Origin: Streptomyces sp. NBC_00344
GTDB lineage: Bacteria; Actinomycetota; Actinomycetes; Streptomycetales; Streptomycetaceae
Direction: 5' to 3'
Assembly: GCF_036088315.1 (NCBI RefSeq)
Contig: NZ_CP107996.1
Location: forward strand, 5,575,001-5,639,000
Length of the DNA: 64,000 nt
The first letter of the stretch is position 1. Each line of letters opens with the position of its first letter. The notes beneath the pieces are model-generated. The model had not been told where the DNA came from. It saw nothing but the letters and a program-made list of their open reading frames with translations, and searched no databases. The translations under genes and the position numbers were made by a program. Below are positions 1 to 11,743 of the stretch, piece after piece.

Positions 1-137
1 GGCACGCTGTTGGGTATCTGAAGGTACGGGCTATGCCTGTGTCTTCGGTTGCCGGCCCCAGTGAACTCGCCTGTATGGGTGGGGTGATGGGTGGCTGGTC
101 GTTGTTTGAGAACTGCACAGTGGACGCGAGCATCTGT
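1..137 (+). other. 16S-23S rRNA spacer (3' part)
   Basis: This is the end of the internal transcribed spacer that precedes the 23S gene; no tRNA can be folded from it. Bases 110-132 are complementary to 3265-3287 downstream of the 23S gene over 23 positions, with one G-T pair as the only imperfection. This is the expected RNase III-type processing stem that loops out pre-23S rRNA. The 16S gene itself lies left of the window. Confidence 0.8.
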
Positions 138-3260
<3,123 letters not shown>

Positions 3261-3377
3261 CAGTTGCTCGCGTCCACTGTGTAGTTCCCAGACCACGAAC
3301 AGTCGTGCCTGCGGAACAAAGTTTCACTGCTTAATTCTTAATTGAAGAGTGTGCTTGTTCGCTAGAGCCCAAATAGG

Positions 3378-3496
3378 GTTTCGGTGGTCATAGCGTTAGG
3401 GAAACGCCCGGTTACATTCCGAACCCGGAAGCTAAGCCTTTCAGCGCCGATGGTACTGCAGGGGGGACCCTGTGGGAGAGTAGGACACCGCCGAAC
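3378..3496 (+). rRNA. 5S ribosomal RNA
   Basis: The segment of about 119 nt starts with gtttcggtggtcatagcgtt, contains the conserved loop cattccgaacccggaagc, and ends with the complementary ccgccgaac, so the terminal helix I closes. It follows the 23S gene by about 115 nt and is the last gene of the rRNA operon. Confidence 0.95.
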
Positions 3497-3504
3497 AATC
3501 TTTG

Positions 3505-3553
3505 AAGGACCTTTGGTCCCAGCGTTCATGCTGGGACCAAAGGTCCTTTTTTT
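3505..3553 (+). terminator. rRNA operon intrinsic terminator
   Basis: A perfect 19-bp stem (3505-3523 with 3530-3548) closes a 6-nt loop and runs directly into a T-rich tract (ttttttt). It lies 8 nt after the 5S gene, so it ends the rRNA transcript. Confidence 0.95.
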
Positions 3554-3624
3554 ATTTCCCGAAGCGCGTCGGACGTCCGGCTGCGTGAGAATGACTGCGG
3601 TACCCGAAGACAGGAGTCACACCG

Positions 3625-5844
3625 ATGTCCACCAACTCCCCCGACGACCGTCCGGAGCGCGAGCCGCGTCGCCGGGACGGCGGTGACCAGGGCGGGTTCC
3701 GCGGTGGTCGTGACGACCGTCCGAGTACTCCGCGCCGGGACAACGACCGTGGTGGCTTCCGCCGTGACGATCGTCCGAGCACGCCGCGTCGTGAAGACGA
3801 CCGCGGTGGCTTCCGCCGTGATGACCGTGGCGGCCGGCCCAGCAGCAGTGGTGGCGGCGGTTACCGCGGTGGGCAGCGTGACGACCGTGGCAGTGACCGC
3901 GGTGGTTTCCGTCGCGATGACAGCCGTGGTGACAGCCGTGGCGGCGGGTTCCGTGGTGGTCGTGACGACCGTCCGAGCACTCCGCGCCGTGATGACGACC
4001 GCGGTGGACGTCCCAGCGGCGGCGGGTTCGCCCGGCGCGACGACCGTCCGCCCTTCCGCCGTGACGACCGTTCAGGCGGCCCCCGCCGAGACGACCGGCG
4101 CGACGACCGTGGTGGACGTCCCAGCGGTGGCGGCTTCGAGCGCCGTGACGACCGTTCAGGCGGCCCCCGCCGAGACGATCGACGCGACGACCGTGGCGGA
4201 CGCCCCAGCAGCGCCGGGGGCGGCGGCTTCCGTGGTGGTCGTGACGATCGTCCGAGCACGCCGCGTCGTGAAGACGACCGCGGTGGCTTCCGCCGTGATG
4301 ACCGTGGCGGCCGGCCCAGCAGCAGTGGTGGCGGCGGTTACCGCGGTGGGCAGCGTGACGACCGTGGCAGTGACCGCGGTGGTTTCCGTCGCGATGACAG
4401 CCGTGGTGACAGCCGTGGCGGCGGGTTCCGTGGTGGTCGTGACGACCGTCCGAGCACTCCGCGCCGTGATGACGACCGTGGTGGACGTCCCAGCGGCGGC
4501 GGGTTCGCCCGGCGCGACGACCGTCCGCCCTTCCGCCGTGACGACCGTTCAGGCGGCCCCCGCCGAGACGATCGACGCGACGACCGTGGTGGACGTCCCA
4601 GCGGTGGCGGCTTCGAGCGCCGTGACGACCGTTCAGGCGGCCCCCGCCGCGACGACCGTGGCGGACGCCCCAGCAGCGCCGGGGGCGGCGGCTTCCGTGG
4701 TGGTCGTGACGACCGTCCGAGCACGCCGCGCCGTGAAGACGACCGCGGCGGCTTCCGCCGTGACGACCGTCCGAGCACGCCGCGCCGTGAAGACGACCGC
4801 GGCGGCTTCCGCCGTGACGACCGCCCGAGCAGCCCGCGCCGGGACGACGACCGCGGTGGTCGGCCCAGCAGTGGTGGCGGCGGTTACCGCGGTGGGCAGC
4901 GTGACGACCGCGGTGGTTACCGCGGTGGACAGCGTGACGACCGCGCCGGCGGCTATCGCGGTGGGCAGCGTGACGAGCGCGGCGGTGGCTTCCAGCGGGA
5001 CGACCGCGACCGTGAGCGTGAGCCCGTCAAGCGGCTGCCGATCCCGGACGACGTCACTGGTCAGGAGATCGACAAGGATGTGCGGCAGGAGCTGATGAGC
5101 CTGCCGAAGACCCTCGCCGAGGACGTCGCCAAGAACCTGGTGATGGTGGCCCGGCTGATCGACGAGGACCCGGACGAGGCGTACGAGTACTCGCGTATCG
5201 CACTGCGTCTGGCCTCGCGAGTGGCCGCCGTGCGCGAGGCTGCGGGCTTCGCCGCGTACGCCACGCAGAAGTACACGGAAGCCCTCGCAGAGTTCCGTGC
5301 GACGCGCCGGATGACCGGCACCGTCGACCTGTGGCCCGTGATGGCCGACTGCGAGCGTGGACTGGGACGCCCCGAGCGCGCCATGGCCATGGCAGGCGAG
5401 CCCGAGGTGCAGAAGCTCGACAAGGCCGGCCAGGTCGAGATGCGTCTGGTCGCGGCCGGTGCACGGCGTGACATGGGGCAGATCGACGCGGCCATCGTCA
5501 CGCTGCAGAGCCCGGAGCTGGCGTCGAACTCCGTACAGCCGTGGACCGCTCGGCTGCGATATGCCTACGCCGACGCGCTGCTGGCGGCCGGGCGTCAGGA
5601 CGAGGCCCGCGAGTGGTTCGCCAAGACCATCGAGTCCGACAAGGACGGTTCGACCGATGCCTCCGACCGGCTCGCTGAGTTGGAAGGCGTGGAGTTCGTC
5701 GATGTCGAGCACGAGTCGATCGACGAGTCCGGCGACGAGCCGCACGACGACTCCGCTCACCACGAGCCGCAGGAGCCGCACGGGCAGCACGAGGTCCCTG
5801 ACGCGGACGGCGACGCCGACGACCAGGGCGACGACCGGCACTGA
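3625..5844 (+). CDS. RDD/RGG-repeat protein with helical TPR-like C-terminus
   Basis: The product has 739 residues. The start ATG has a good Shine-Dalgarno AGGAG 8 nt upstream. Residues 1 to about 460 are low complexity: repeated RRDDR, DRGG, RPSTPRR and GGGFRGG units rich in Arg, Asp and Gly. These are typical of intrinsically disordered, possibly RNA-binding segments. Residues about 467-690 form a conserved helical part that reads like tetratricopeptide repeats (for example EALAEFRATRRMTG and DEAREWFAKTI). The tail is acidic and His-rich. Comparable Streptomyces proteins are annotated only as TPR-containing hypotheticals, so no function is known to me. The gene is alone between two terminators. 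The repeat region contains a near-perfect 477-bp duplication, described separately. Confidence 0.85.
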   Translation: MSTNSPDDRPEREPRRRDGGDQGGFRGGRDDRPSTPRRDNDRGGFRRDDRPSTPRREDDRGGFRRDDRGGRPSSSGGGGYRGGQRDDRGSDRGGFRRDDSRGDSRGGGFRGGRDDRPSTPRRDDDRGGRPSGGGFARRDDRPPFRRDDRSGGPRRDDRRDDRGGRPSGGGFERRDDRSGGPRRDDRRDDRGGRPSSAGGGGFRGGRDDRPSTPRREDDRGGFRRDDRGGRPSSSGGGGYRGGQRDDRGSDRGGFRRDDSRGDSRGGGFRGGRDDRPSTPRRDDDRGGRPSGGGFARRDDRPPFRRDDRSGGPRRDDRRDDRGGRPSGGGFERRDDRSGGPRRDDRGGRPSSAGGGGFRGGRDDRPSTPRREDDRGGFRRDDRPSTPRREDDRGGFRRDDRPSSPRRDDDRGGRPSSGGGGYRGGQRDDRGGYRGGQRDDRAGGYRGGQRDERGGGFQRDDRDREREPVKRLPIPDDVTGQEIDKDVRQELMSLPKTLAEDVAKNLVMVARLIDEDPDEAYEYSRIALRLASRVAAVREAAGFAAYATQKYTEALAEFRATRRMTGTVDLWPVMADCERGLGRPERAMAMAGEPEVQKLDKAGQVEMRLVAAGARRDMGQIDAAIVTLQSPELASNSVQPWTARLRYAYADALLAAGRQDEAREWFAKTIESDKDGSTDASDRLAELEGVEFVDVEHESIDESGDEPHDDSAHHEPQEPHGQHEVPDADGDADDQGDDRH
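3763..4704 (+). repeat. 477-bp in-frame tandem duplication inside the RDD-repeat gene
   Basis: Positions 3763-4239 are repeated almost base for base at 4240-4704. The offset is 477 bp (159 codons) until a 12-bp, four-codon deletion in the second copy near 4640. Only a few synonymous changes separate the copies. A third partial start of the unit follows at 4705. Confidence 0.9.
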
Positions 5845-5879
5845 AACCGCGTCCGGGTGACCGGACGAGGGTGACAACG

Positions 5880-5929
5880 CGAAGAGGGTGGCAGCCCCGG
5901 AATTCACTCCGGGGCTGCCACCCTCTTCG
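5880..5929. terminator. Bidirectional terminator between convergent genes
   Basis: A perfect 22-bp stem (5880-5901 with 5908-5929) with a 6-nt loop lies between the ends of two convergent genes. It has no long T tract, which is usual for strong GC-rich Streptomyces terminators. Confidence 0.85.
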
Positions 5930-5938
5930 CATATCGGT

Positions 5939-7291
5939 TCAGTCGTTGCCGAGGCTGCGCAGCACCAGTCCGGTGGCCGGTTTCGGCCCGAACGAGGTCG
6001 ACTTGCGGGGCATGGTCACCCCCAGCCTGGCGAGGTCCAGCACGACCTCCTCACGTACCGGATGCATCAGAACGGCTGTGGCTCCCCTGCGTTCCGCCTG
6101 CTCGACGGCCGCATCAGCGGTATGGATGTACATGATGTGGTCAGGGGTGTCCGGGATCCGCCAGACCTCGTCGAGCAGTGCGTGATGGAGCACCGTCGCG
6201 TCCAGGGTGCGCCAGGCCGGCGGCCGGCTGGTGGGGACGGTACGCGCCAGCAGACCCTCGTCCGGCCGGTCGATGAGATGGAACCGCCCGTCTCCCGCCA
6301 GCAGAAAGGCGTTTCCGTCGGCCCCGGCAGCGGCCAGGGCGGCCAGGGCAGGCGCGAGACCCTCGATCGTACGGACGCGGAAGAGGCCTTCCACCGCGGC
6401 GAGCGCGTCGGCCACCGGGAGCCGGTGCAGCAGCCGGTGGATCGCCCGCACCTCGAGCGGATGACGCACCGTGTCGACGAGCAGCACCAGGCCGTGGCTC
6501 CAGGGGCCCGGTCCGGGGTGCTCGGTGTGCAGCCGGAGATAGGTCGCCCAGCGGTGGTGCCCGTCGGCGATCAGCGCCTGGTGACGGGCGAGGTCGGACT
6601 GGGCCTCGGCGATCTCCCCGGCATCGGTGAGCGACCAGAGGCGGTGCCTGAAACCGTCCTCGGTGGTCGTCGCGAGCAGCGGCGGACGTGAGACGGCACG
6701 CTCGATGACGGCCGCGGCCCCGCCGTCCCCAACCGCCCCCGGCATGCCGGCGCCGGCCGAAGCCGCGTCCACCGTGCCTGCTGCGGCATCCACCGGGGCC
6801 GGACCGCCGTCGCCGCGGTAGGTCAGCAGCAGCGGCTCGAAGTTGGCGGCAGTCGCCCGCATCAGCGCCGCCCGGTCCTCGACGATGTCCGGCATCACGT
6901 CCTCATGCGGGAGGACCACGCCGTCCTCGGGGCGGGACAGCTTCAGTGCGCCGATCAGACCGCGCTGAAGCAGCGTGCCCCTGCGCTGCTCGTAGACATA
7001 CAGGGCGGGTTCGGGATCGTGGGCGAGAACGCCCTCCGCGAGCCAGCGGGACAGCGTGGCCGCGGACTGCTCATGCCGGGCGGCAGCGGTACCGGCCTGC
7101 GGCAGGATCAACCGCACGATGTTGTGCGGGTCGGCCGATTCCAGGTGCTGGAGCCCGTCGGGCCTCACCACCACGTCGTACGGCGGAGAGGTGACGGCCG
7201 CGAGGCTGCCCACCTGCTCGGGGACGTAGCGCAGCCCGCGGAAAGGGAGCAGCTGCAATCCGGTGTCCGCATGCTGACCACTTGTGCTCAT
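5939..7291 (-). CDS. DUF1015 family protein
   Basis: The product has about 450 residues if it starts at the ATG at 7291 (MSTSGQHADTGLQL). An upstream in-frame ATG at 7423 would run into the divergent neighbour and is less likely. Recognisable family features are the N-terminal PFRGLRYVPEQVGSLAAVTS and PPYDVV, the central DGHHRWATYL block, and the ending PRKSTSFGPKPATGLVLRSL. DUF1015 proteins (COG4198) are widespread, cytosolic and of unknown biochemical role. The gene is divergent from the HAD phosphatase gene with about 52 bp between the starts, so they share a promoter region. Confidence 0.9.
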   Translation of the reverse strand: MSTSGQHADTGLQLLPFRGLRYVPEQVGSLAAVTSPPYDVVVRPDGLQHLESADPHNIVRLILPQAGTAAARHEQSAATLSRWLAEGVLAHDPEPALYVYEQRRGTLLQRGLIGALKLSRPEDGVVLPHEDVMPDIVEDRAALMRATAANFEPLLLTYRGDGGPAPVDAAAGTVDAASAGAGMPGAVGDGGAAAVIERAVSRPPLLATTTEDGFRHRLWSLTDAGEIAEAQSDLARHQALIADGHHRWATYLRLHTEHPGPGPWSHGLVLLVDTVRHPLEVRAIHRLLHRLPVADALAAVEGLFRVRTIEGLAPALAALAAAGADGNAFLLAGDGRFHLIDRPDEGLLARTVPTSRPPAWRTLDATVLHHALLDEVWRIPDTPDHIMYIHTADAAVEQAERRGATAVLMHPVREEVVLDLARLGVTMPRKSTSFGPKPATGLVLRSLGND

Positions 7292-7343
7292 TGGTGCATG
7301 GTAAGTGGGGCTCGGGTATGCGGGATGATCGGGGGAGGAACCC

Positions 7344-8387
7344 ATGGTGAGGAGTGCGATGAGCCGGCAGAGCAGAACCAGGCCCGACAGCAGTACGACG
7401 GCGCTGAACGAGGCGTACGACACCGCTCTGCTCGACCTGGACGGCGTGGTGTACGCGGGAGGTGAGGCGATCGCTCACGCCGTCGCCTCGCTCGGCACGG
7501 CACGGGACGGCGGGATGCACCTCGCCTATGTCACCAACAACGCGCTGCGGACACCGGAAGCCGTGGCACGCCACCTGACCGAGCTCGGAGTTCCCGCGGA
7601 CGGCACCGACGTCATCACATCGGCGCAGGCGGTCTCCCGGCTGATCGCCGATCAGGTTCCGCGCGGCGCGAGGGTGCTGGTCATCGGCGGGGAGGGGCTG
7701 AAGGCCGCACTGCGCGAGCGTGGCCTCGAGCCGGTGGATTCCGCCGACGACGACCCCGCGGCCGTGGCGCAGGGCTACGGCGGACCCGAGCTGGCCTGGG
7801 CGCGGTTCGCCGAGGCCGCGTACGCGATCAACAGCGGGGTGCCGTGGTTCGCCTCCAACACCGACCTGACCATCCCCAGCGCCCGGGGGATCGCGCCCGG
7901 TAACGGGGCTGCCGTGGAGGTCGTACGGATCGCCACCGGCGCCGAGCCGCAGGTGGCAGGGAAACCACTGCCTCCGATGCACAGGGAGACCGTGCTGCGG
8001 ACCGGGGCCGAGCGGCCGCTGGTGGTCGGGGACCGTCTTGACACCGACATCGAGGGTGCCTTCAACGGAGGTGTGGACTCGCTGCTGGTGCTGACCGGCG
8101 TGACGGACGGGGCGCAGCTGCTCGCCGCGAAACCCGAACACCGGCCGGTCTATGTGGACGCGGATCTGCGCGGACTGCTGACGGGGCAGCCCGAAGTGAC
8201 CGACAGGGACGGCGGATTCGGGTGCGGCGGCTGGACCGCGTTCGTCCGGGAGGGAGAGCTGGCCCTGGAGGGCGACGGTCAGCCACTGGACGGGCTGCGC
8301 GCCCTCTGTGCCGCGGCCTGGACGGACGCGGGGGACGGTACCTGCGAACGGGACGCCGGGAAGGCACTTTCCCGGCTGGACCTCTGA
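7344..8387 (+). CDS. HAD-superfamily phosphatase, NagD-like
   Basis: The product has 347 residues. GGGGGAGG stands 5 nt before the ATG. HAD motif I is LLDLDGVVY (residues about 32-40), motif II is the YVTNNALRTP block, the substrate-binding cap is in the middle, and the C-terminal motif is VVGDRLDTDIEGAFNGG. This arrangement is that of the NagD/4-nitrophenylphosphatase/phosphoglycolate phosphatase group (cap type C2). Such enzymes remove phosphate from small metabolites in the cytoplasm; the substrate cannot be told from sequence. A further about 60 residues after the HAD core are Streptomyces-like. It is read away from the DUF1015 gene. Confidence 0.88.
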   Translation: MVRSAMSRQSRTRPDSSTTALNEAYDTALLDLDGVVYAGGEAIAHAVASLGTARDGGMHLAYVTNNALRTPEAVARHLTELGVPADGTDVITSAQAVSRLIADQVPRGARVLVIGGEGLKAALRERGLEPVDSADDDPAAVAQGYGGPELAWARFAEAAYAINSGVPWFASNTDLTIPSARGIAPGNGAAVEVVRIATGAEPQVAGKPLPPMHRETVLRTGAERPLVVGDRLDTDIEGAFNGGVDSLLVLTGVTDGAQLLAAKPEHRPVYVDADLRGLLTGQPEVTDRDGGFGCGGWTAFVREGELALEGDGQPLDGLRALCAAAWTDAGDGTCERDAGKALSRLDL

Positions 8388-8427
8388 GGCACTCCGAAGC
8401 CATCGAGGCCCACCGGGGTTCGGTCTG

Positions 8428-8446
8428 CCAGGGTAGGCTAACCTAA
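8428..8446 (+). promoter_or_regulatory. Iron box (DmdR/IdeR/DtxR-type operator)
   Basis: The 19-mer ccagggtaggctaacctaa agrees at 16 of 19 positions with the DtxR/IdeR/DmdR consensus TWAGGTWAGSCTWACCTWA. It ends 4 nt before the first GTG of the iron-uptake operon, so an iron-loaded repressor bound here would block the promoter or start site. Confidence 0.85.
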
Positions 8447-8450
8447 CCGG

Positions 8451-9497
8451 GTGTTGGTCGACAGTCCTCCCCGACAGAGCGCGGATCCTGCCCCCGCGCC
8501 CCTCAAGCGTTCGCTGCCGCGCGCCGCCGGGCTGCTGCTGGCCCTTGCGGTGCTGCTGCTCGTCGCCGTCGCGAGCATCGCGATCGGCGCCAAGGCGGTG
8601 CCGCTGAGCGAGGTGTGGCACGGGCTGGCGCACGGCTCGGGCAGCGCGGACGATGTTCTCATCCGTGAGGTGCGGCTGCCGCGCACGGTGCTCGGCCTGC
8701 TCGTAGGAGCAGCGCTGGGGGTCGCCGGAGCGGTGATGCAGGCGCTCACCCGCAACCCGCTGGCCGAGCCCGGCGTTCTCGGCGTCAACGCGGGGGCGTC
8801 CGCTGCGGTGGTCTCCGCCATCAGCTTCCTCGGGATCACATCGCTCACCGCCTACGTGTGGTTCGCGTTCGCCGGGGCCGCCGTGGTCTCGGTGGTCGTC
8901 TACGCGCTCAGCGGTGGACGCAGCGCGAATCCGGTGCGGCTCGCGCTCGCGGGCACGGCGGTCACCTTCGCGATGTTCGGGTATGTCAACGCCGTACAGC
9001 TGCTGGACTCGGCCGCGCTGGACAAACTGCGCTTCTGGACCGTCGGTTCGCTGGCCTCGGCCACCGGGGCCACCGTCTCCCAGGTGTGGCCGTTCATCGC
9101 GGTGGGGCTCGCCGTGTCGATGCTGATCGGCAGGCCGCTGAACGCGATGGCGATGGGCGACGACACCGCGAGGGCCCTGGGCGCCCATCTGACCCGTACC
9201 CGGGTGCTGGCGATGATCGCCGTCACGCTGCTCTGCGGGGCCGCGACCGCGGCGTGCGGCCCGATCGTCTTCATCGGGCTGATGGTGCCGCACATCGTCC
9301 GGGCCTTCACCGGTCCTGATATGCGCTGGACCCTGCCGTACGCCGCGGTGCTCTCACCGGTCCTGCTGCTCGGCGCCGATGTGGTGGGCCGGGTCGTGGC
9401 CCGCCCCGCCGAACTCCAGGTGGGCATTGTGACCGCGCTCATCGGAGGGCCCGTCTTCATCTTTCTCGTACGCCGCCGGAGGATGGCCCAGCTGTGA
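8451..9497 (+). CDS. Iron-siderophore ABC transporter permease (FecCD family), first subunit
   Basis: The 348-residue membrane protein has about nine or ten hydrophobic helices. Family blocks are REVRLPRTVLGLLVGAALG, AGAVMQALTRNPLAEPGVLG, and the late ACGPIVFIGLMVPHIVR, which contacts the ATPase. The GTG start has no Shine-Dalgarno and lies 4 nt after the iron box, so a leaderless transcript is likely. It overlaps the next permease by 4 nt (GTGA). It should form a heterodimeric channel with that permease for Fe(III)-siderophore import. No substrate-binding lipoprotein gene is present in the cluster. Confidence 0.92.
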   Translation: MLVDSPPRQSADPAPAPLKRSLPRAAGLLLALAVLLLVAVASIAIGAKAVPLSEVWHGLAHGSGSADDVLIREVRLPRTVLGLLVGAALGVAGAVMQALTRNPLAEPGVLGVNAGASAAVVSAISFLGITSLTAYVWFAFAGAAVVSVVVYALSGGRSANPVRLALAGTAVTFAMFGYVNAVQLLDSAALDKLRFWTVGSLASATGATVSQVWPFIAVGLAVSMLIGRPLNAMAMGDDTARALGAHLTRTRVLAMIAVTLLCGAATAACGPIVFIGLMVPHIVRAFTGPDMRWTLPYAAVLSPVLLLGADVVGRVVARPAELQVGIVTALIGGPVFIFLVRRRRMAQL

Positions 9498-10531
9498 AAG
9501 TGATGCATGCGATACGCACCCCCGGCGGGCTCTCCCTGCGGGTGGACATCAGGGCCGTGGTCGTCGCGCTGCTGCTGGCGGTGGTCGCGCTGGCGAGCGG
9601 TGTCGTCCTCATCGGGAGCGGTGACTATCCGATCGCGCCCGGCGATGTGGTCCGCACCCTCTTCGGCGGAGGCACCGCCGGGCAGGAGTTCATCGTCAAC
9701 GACCTGCGGCTGCCGAGAGCCCTTGTGGGGCTGTTCGTCGGAGCGGCGCTCGGTATCGGGGGCGCGGTCTTCCAGTCCATCTCCCGCAATCCGCTGGGCA
9801 GTCCGGACGTGATCGGCTTCGGGCAGGGAGCGAGTGTCGGGGCGCTGACGGTGATCGTGCTCTTCCACGGAGGAGCCACCGCCGTGGCCGGCGGCGCCGT
9901 CGTGGGAGGTCTGGTGACCGGTGTCGCGGTGTACACCCTCGCGTGGAAGCGCGGGGTGCACGGCTACCGGCTGGTGCTGGTGGGTATCGGCGCGGCCGCG
10001 ATGCTCACCGCGTGCAACAGCTATCTCCTCACCAAGGCCGATCTTGTCGACGCCACCCGCGCCGTGGTCTGGATGACAGGTTCGCTCGACGGACGCGACT
10101 GGGGCCAGTTCCGGCCACTGCTGGTGACCTGCGTGGTCCTGGTACCGGTGGTTCTCGGATACGGCCGCAATCTGCGAATGCTGGACATGGGAGACGACGC
10201 GGCCCACGCCCTGGGAGTGCGGGTCGAGCGGACCCGGCTGCTGCTGGTGCTCGCCGCGGTGCTGCTCACCGCGGTGGCCACCGCCGCCGCAGGGCCGATC
10301 GCCTTCGTGGCGTTGAGCGCGCCCCAGCTGGCCCGCAGGCTCACCCGTTCGCCGGGCGCCAACCTCCTCCCCTCGGCGTTCATGGGGGCCACCCTGCTGC
10401 TCGTCGCCGACTGGATCGCCCAGCGGGCCTTCGGCGACCGGCAGTTGCCGGTGGGAGTGGTGACCGGCGTGATCGGTGGCTGCTACCTGCTGTGGCTGCT
10501 GGTCTCCGAACGCAAGGCAGGACGGATCTGA
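9494..10531 (+). CDS. Iron-siderophore ABC transporter permease (FecCD family), second subunit
   Basis: The 345-residue polytopic membrane protein is a paralogue of the gene before it. It carries NDLRLPRALVGLFVGAALG, GGAVFQSISRNPLGSPDVIG and AAGPIAFVALSAPQLARRL. Its GTG overlaps the preceding stop by 4 nt and its own TGA overlaps the ATPase start (TGATG), so the three genes are translationally coupled. It is the second half of the channel of an iron-chelate importer. Confidence 0.92.
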   Translation: MKVMHAIRTPGGLSLRVDIRAVVVALLLAVVALASGVVLIGSGDYPIAPGDVVRTLFGGGTAGQEFIVNDLRLPRALVGLFVGAALGIGGAVFQSISRNPLGSPDVIGFGQGASVGALTVIVLFHGGATAVAGGAVVGGLVTGVAVYTLAWKRGVHGYRLVLVGIGAAAMLTACNSYLLTKADLVDATRAVVWMTGSLDGRDWGQFRPLLVTCVVLVPVVLGYGRNLRMLDMGDDAAHALGVRVERTRLLLVLAAVLLTAVATAAAGPIAFVALSAPQLARRLTRSPGANLLPSAFMGATLLLVADWIAQRAFGDRQLPVGVVTGVIGGCYLLWLLVSERKAGRI

Positions 10532-11370
10532 TGACTTCCAGGAGCACGGCCATGCAGCGACTCACCGCCGAATCGGTCACCCTCGGCTATGAGCAGCGGA
10601 TCATCGCGGAGAACCTCTCGGTGGAGATCCCCGATCATTCCTTCACCGTCATCGTCGGCCCCAATGCCTGCGGCAAGTCGACTCTGCTGCGTGCCCTCTC
10701 CCGCATGCTGAAGCCCTCGCAGGGGCGGGTGCTCCTCGACGGACACACGATCGGATCCATGCCGGCCAAGAAGGTCGCCAGGACCCTGGGGCTGCTTCCG
10801 CAGTCCTCGATCGCGCCGGACGGGATCACGGTCGCCGATCTGGTGGCACGCGGCCGGTACCCGCACCAGGGTCTGCTGCGCCAGTGGTCACCGCAGGACG
10901 AACAGGTCGTCCAGGAGTCGATGGCCGCCACCCGGGTCGGTGAGCTGGCTGATCGCTTTGTCGACGAACTCTCCGGCGGACAGCGCCAGCGTGTCTGGAT
11001 CGCCATGGCGCTGGCCCAGCAGACACCCCTGCTGCTGCTCGACGAACCGACGACCTTCCTCGACATCCAGCACCAGATCGACGTGCTGGATCTCTGTGCG
11101 GAACTGCACGAGACCCAGGGGCGCACCCTGGTGGCCGTACTGCACGACCTGAACCACGCCGCTCGCTACGCCACCCATCTCATCGCGATGCACGACGGCC
11201 GTATCGTCGCCGAGGGCCCGCCCGGACAGGTGGTCACCGCCGAACTCGTGGAACGGGTCTTCGGCATGAGCTGCCAGATCATCGACGACCCCCAGACGGG
11301 TACACCGCTGGTGATCCCCGCGGCGCGGAAGGCCCGGGTGCGTACCGCCGGGGCTACAGAAGTGTCCTGA
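10531..11370 (+). CDS. Iron-siderophore ABC transporter ATPase
   Basis: The product has 279 residues from the coupled ATG at 10531. An ATG at 10552 has a better Shine-Dalgarno (AGGAG, 7 nt spacing) and would give 272 residues, and may be the true start. Walker A is GPNACGKSTLL, the signature is LSGGQRQR, Walker B is LLLLDEPTTFLD, and the switch histidine follows in VAVLHDLNHAARY. This is the FepC/FecE type of ATPase that powers siderophore import from the cytoplasmic face. The 3' end overlaps the convergent SCP2-like gene by 17 nt. Confidence 0.93.
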   Translation: MTSRSTAMQRLTAESVTLGYEQRIIAENLSVEIPDHSFTVIVGPNACGKSTLLRALSRMLKPSQGRVLLDGHTIGSMPAKKVARTLGLLPQSSIAPDGITVADLVARGRYPHQGLLRQWSPQDEQVVQESMAATRVGELADRFVDELSGGQRQRVWIAMALAQQTPLLLLDEPTTFLDIQHQIDVLDLCAELHETQGRTLVAVLHDLNHAARYATHLIAMHDGRIVAEGPPGQVVTAELVERVFGMSCQIIDDPQTGTPLVIPAARKARVRTAGATEVS

Positions 11371-11701
11371 GGCGCAGCAGATCGCGGAATCCCGCTTCCA
11401 GACTCACCCGGCCCGAGGCCCAGGCCTTGGCGAAGTTCAGCTCTCCCGCCACCAGGGCCAGCAGATCGTCGCCCTTCATGGCGAGCCGGATCTCCGCCTT
11501 GTCCTGTGGCGGGCCCGGCAGCGTGTCCAGCACCTGGATCCGGCCGTCCACCAGACGTCCGGTGAACGTGATATCGAGATCGGTGATGCGGCAGCTCAGC
11601 GAACGGTCGAGTGCCGCCGCGCTGCGCACCTCGCTGTTCGCCTGTGCCATGTTGTCCGAGAGCCTGTCGAGGGCACTGCGGCACTCTTCTGTCGTCGCCA
11701 T
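11354..11701 (-). CDS. Small SCP2 sterol-carrier-domain protein
   Basis: The product has 115 residues. The ATG at 11701 begins MATTEECRSALDRLSDNMAQ. The DKAEIRLAMKGDDLLALVAGE and NFAKAWASGRVSLEAG pattern is that of stand-alone SCP2 (PF02036) domains, which bind hydrophobic ligands such as acyl-CoAs or lipids in a cavity. No membrane segment or signal is visible. It converges on the ABC transporter operon (17-nt overlap) and is divergent from the 97-residue gene at 11744. The ligand is unknown. Confidence 0.8.
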   Translation of the reverse strand: MATTEECRSALDRLSDNMAQANSEVRSAAALDRSLSCRITDLDITFTGRLVDGRIQVLDTLPGPPQDKAEIRLAMKGDDLLALVAGELNFAKAWASGRVSLEAGFRDLLRLRTLL

Positions 11702-11743
11702 CGTGATCGACGGTACCGCAGCCCTTCGCGGTAGCGTCTGGGC

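Noticed and set aside
3763..5000. Short recurring units that could suggest a CRISPR array
   Set aside because: Unit spacing is irregular, the units are codon multiples in an open frame, and there are no unique spacers or cas genes.
3683..5095. A 470-codon Ala/Val/Thr-rich frame (+2) and long antisense frames over the RDD-repeat gene
   Set aside because: They are produced by the repeated cgtgacgac-type codons of the real frame; composition is not that of a protein and the true frame has the ribosome site and a conserved C-terminus.
7071..9293. A 740-codon minus-strand frame over the HAD and permease genes
   Set aside because: It is antisense to clear FecCD and HAD genes and lacks any domain; long antisense frames are normal at this GC content.
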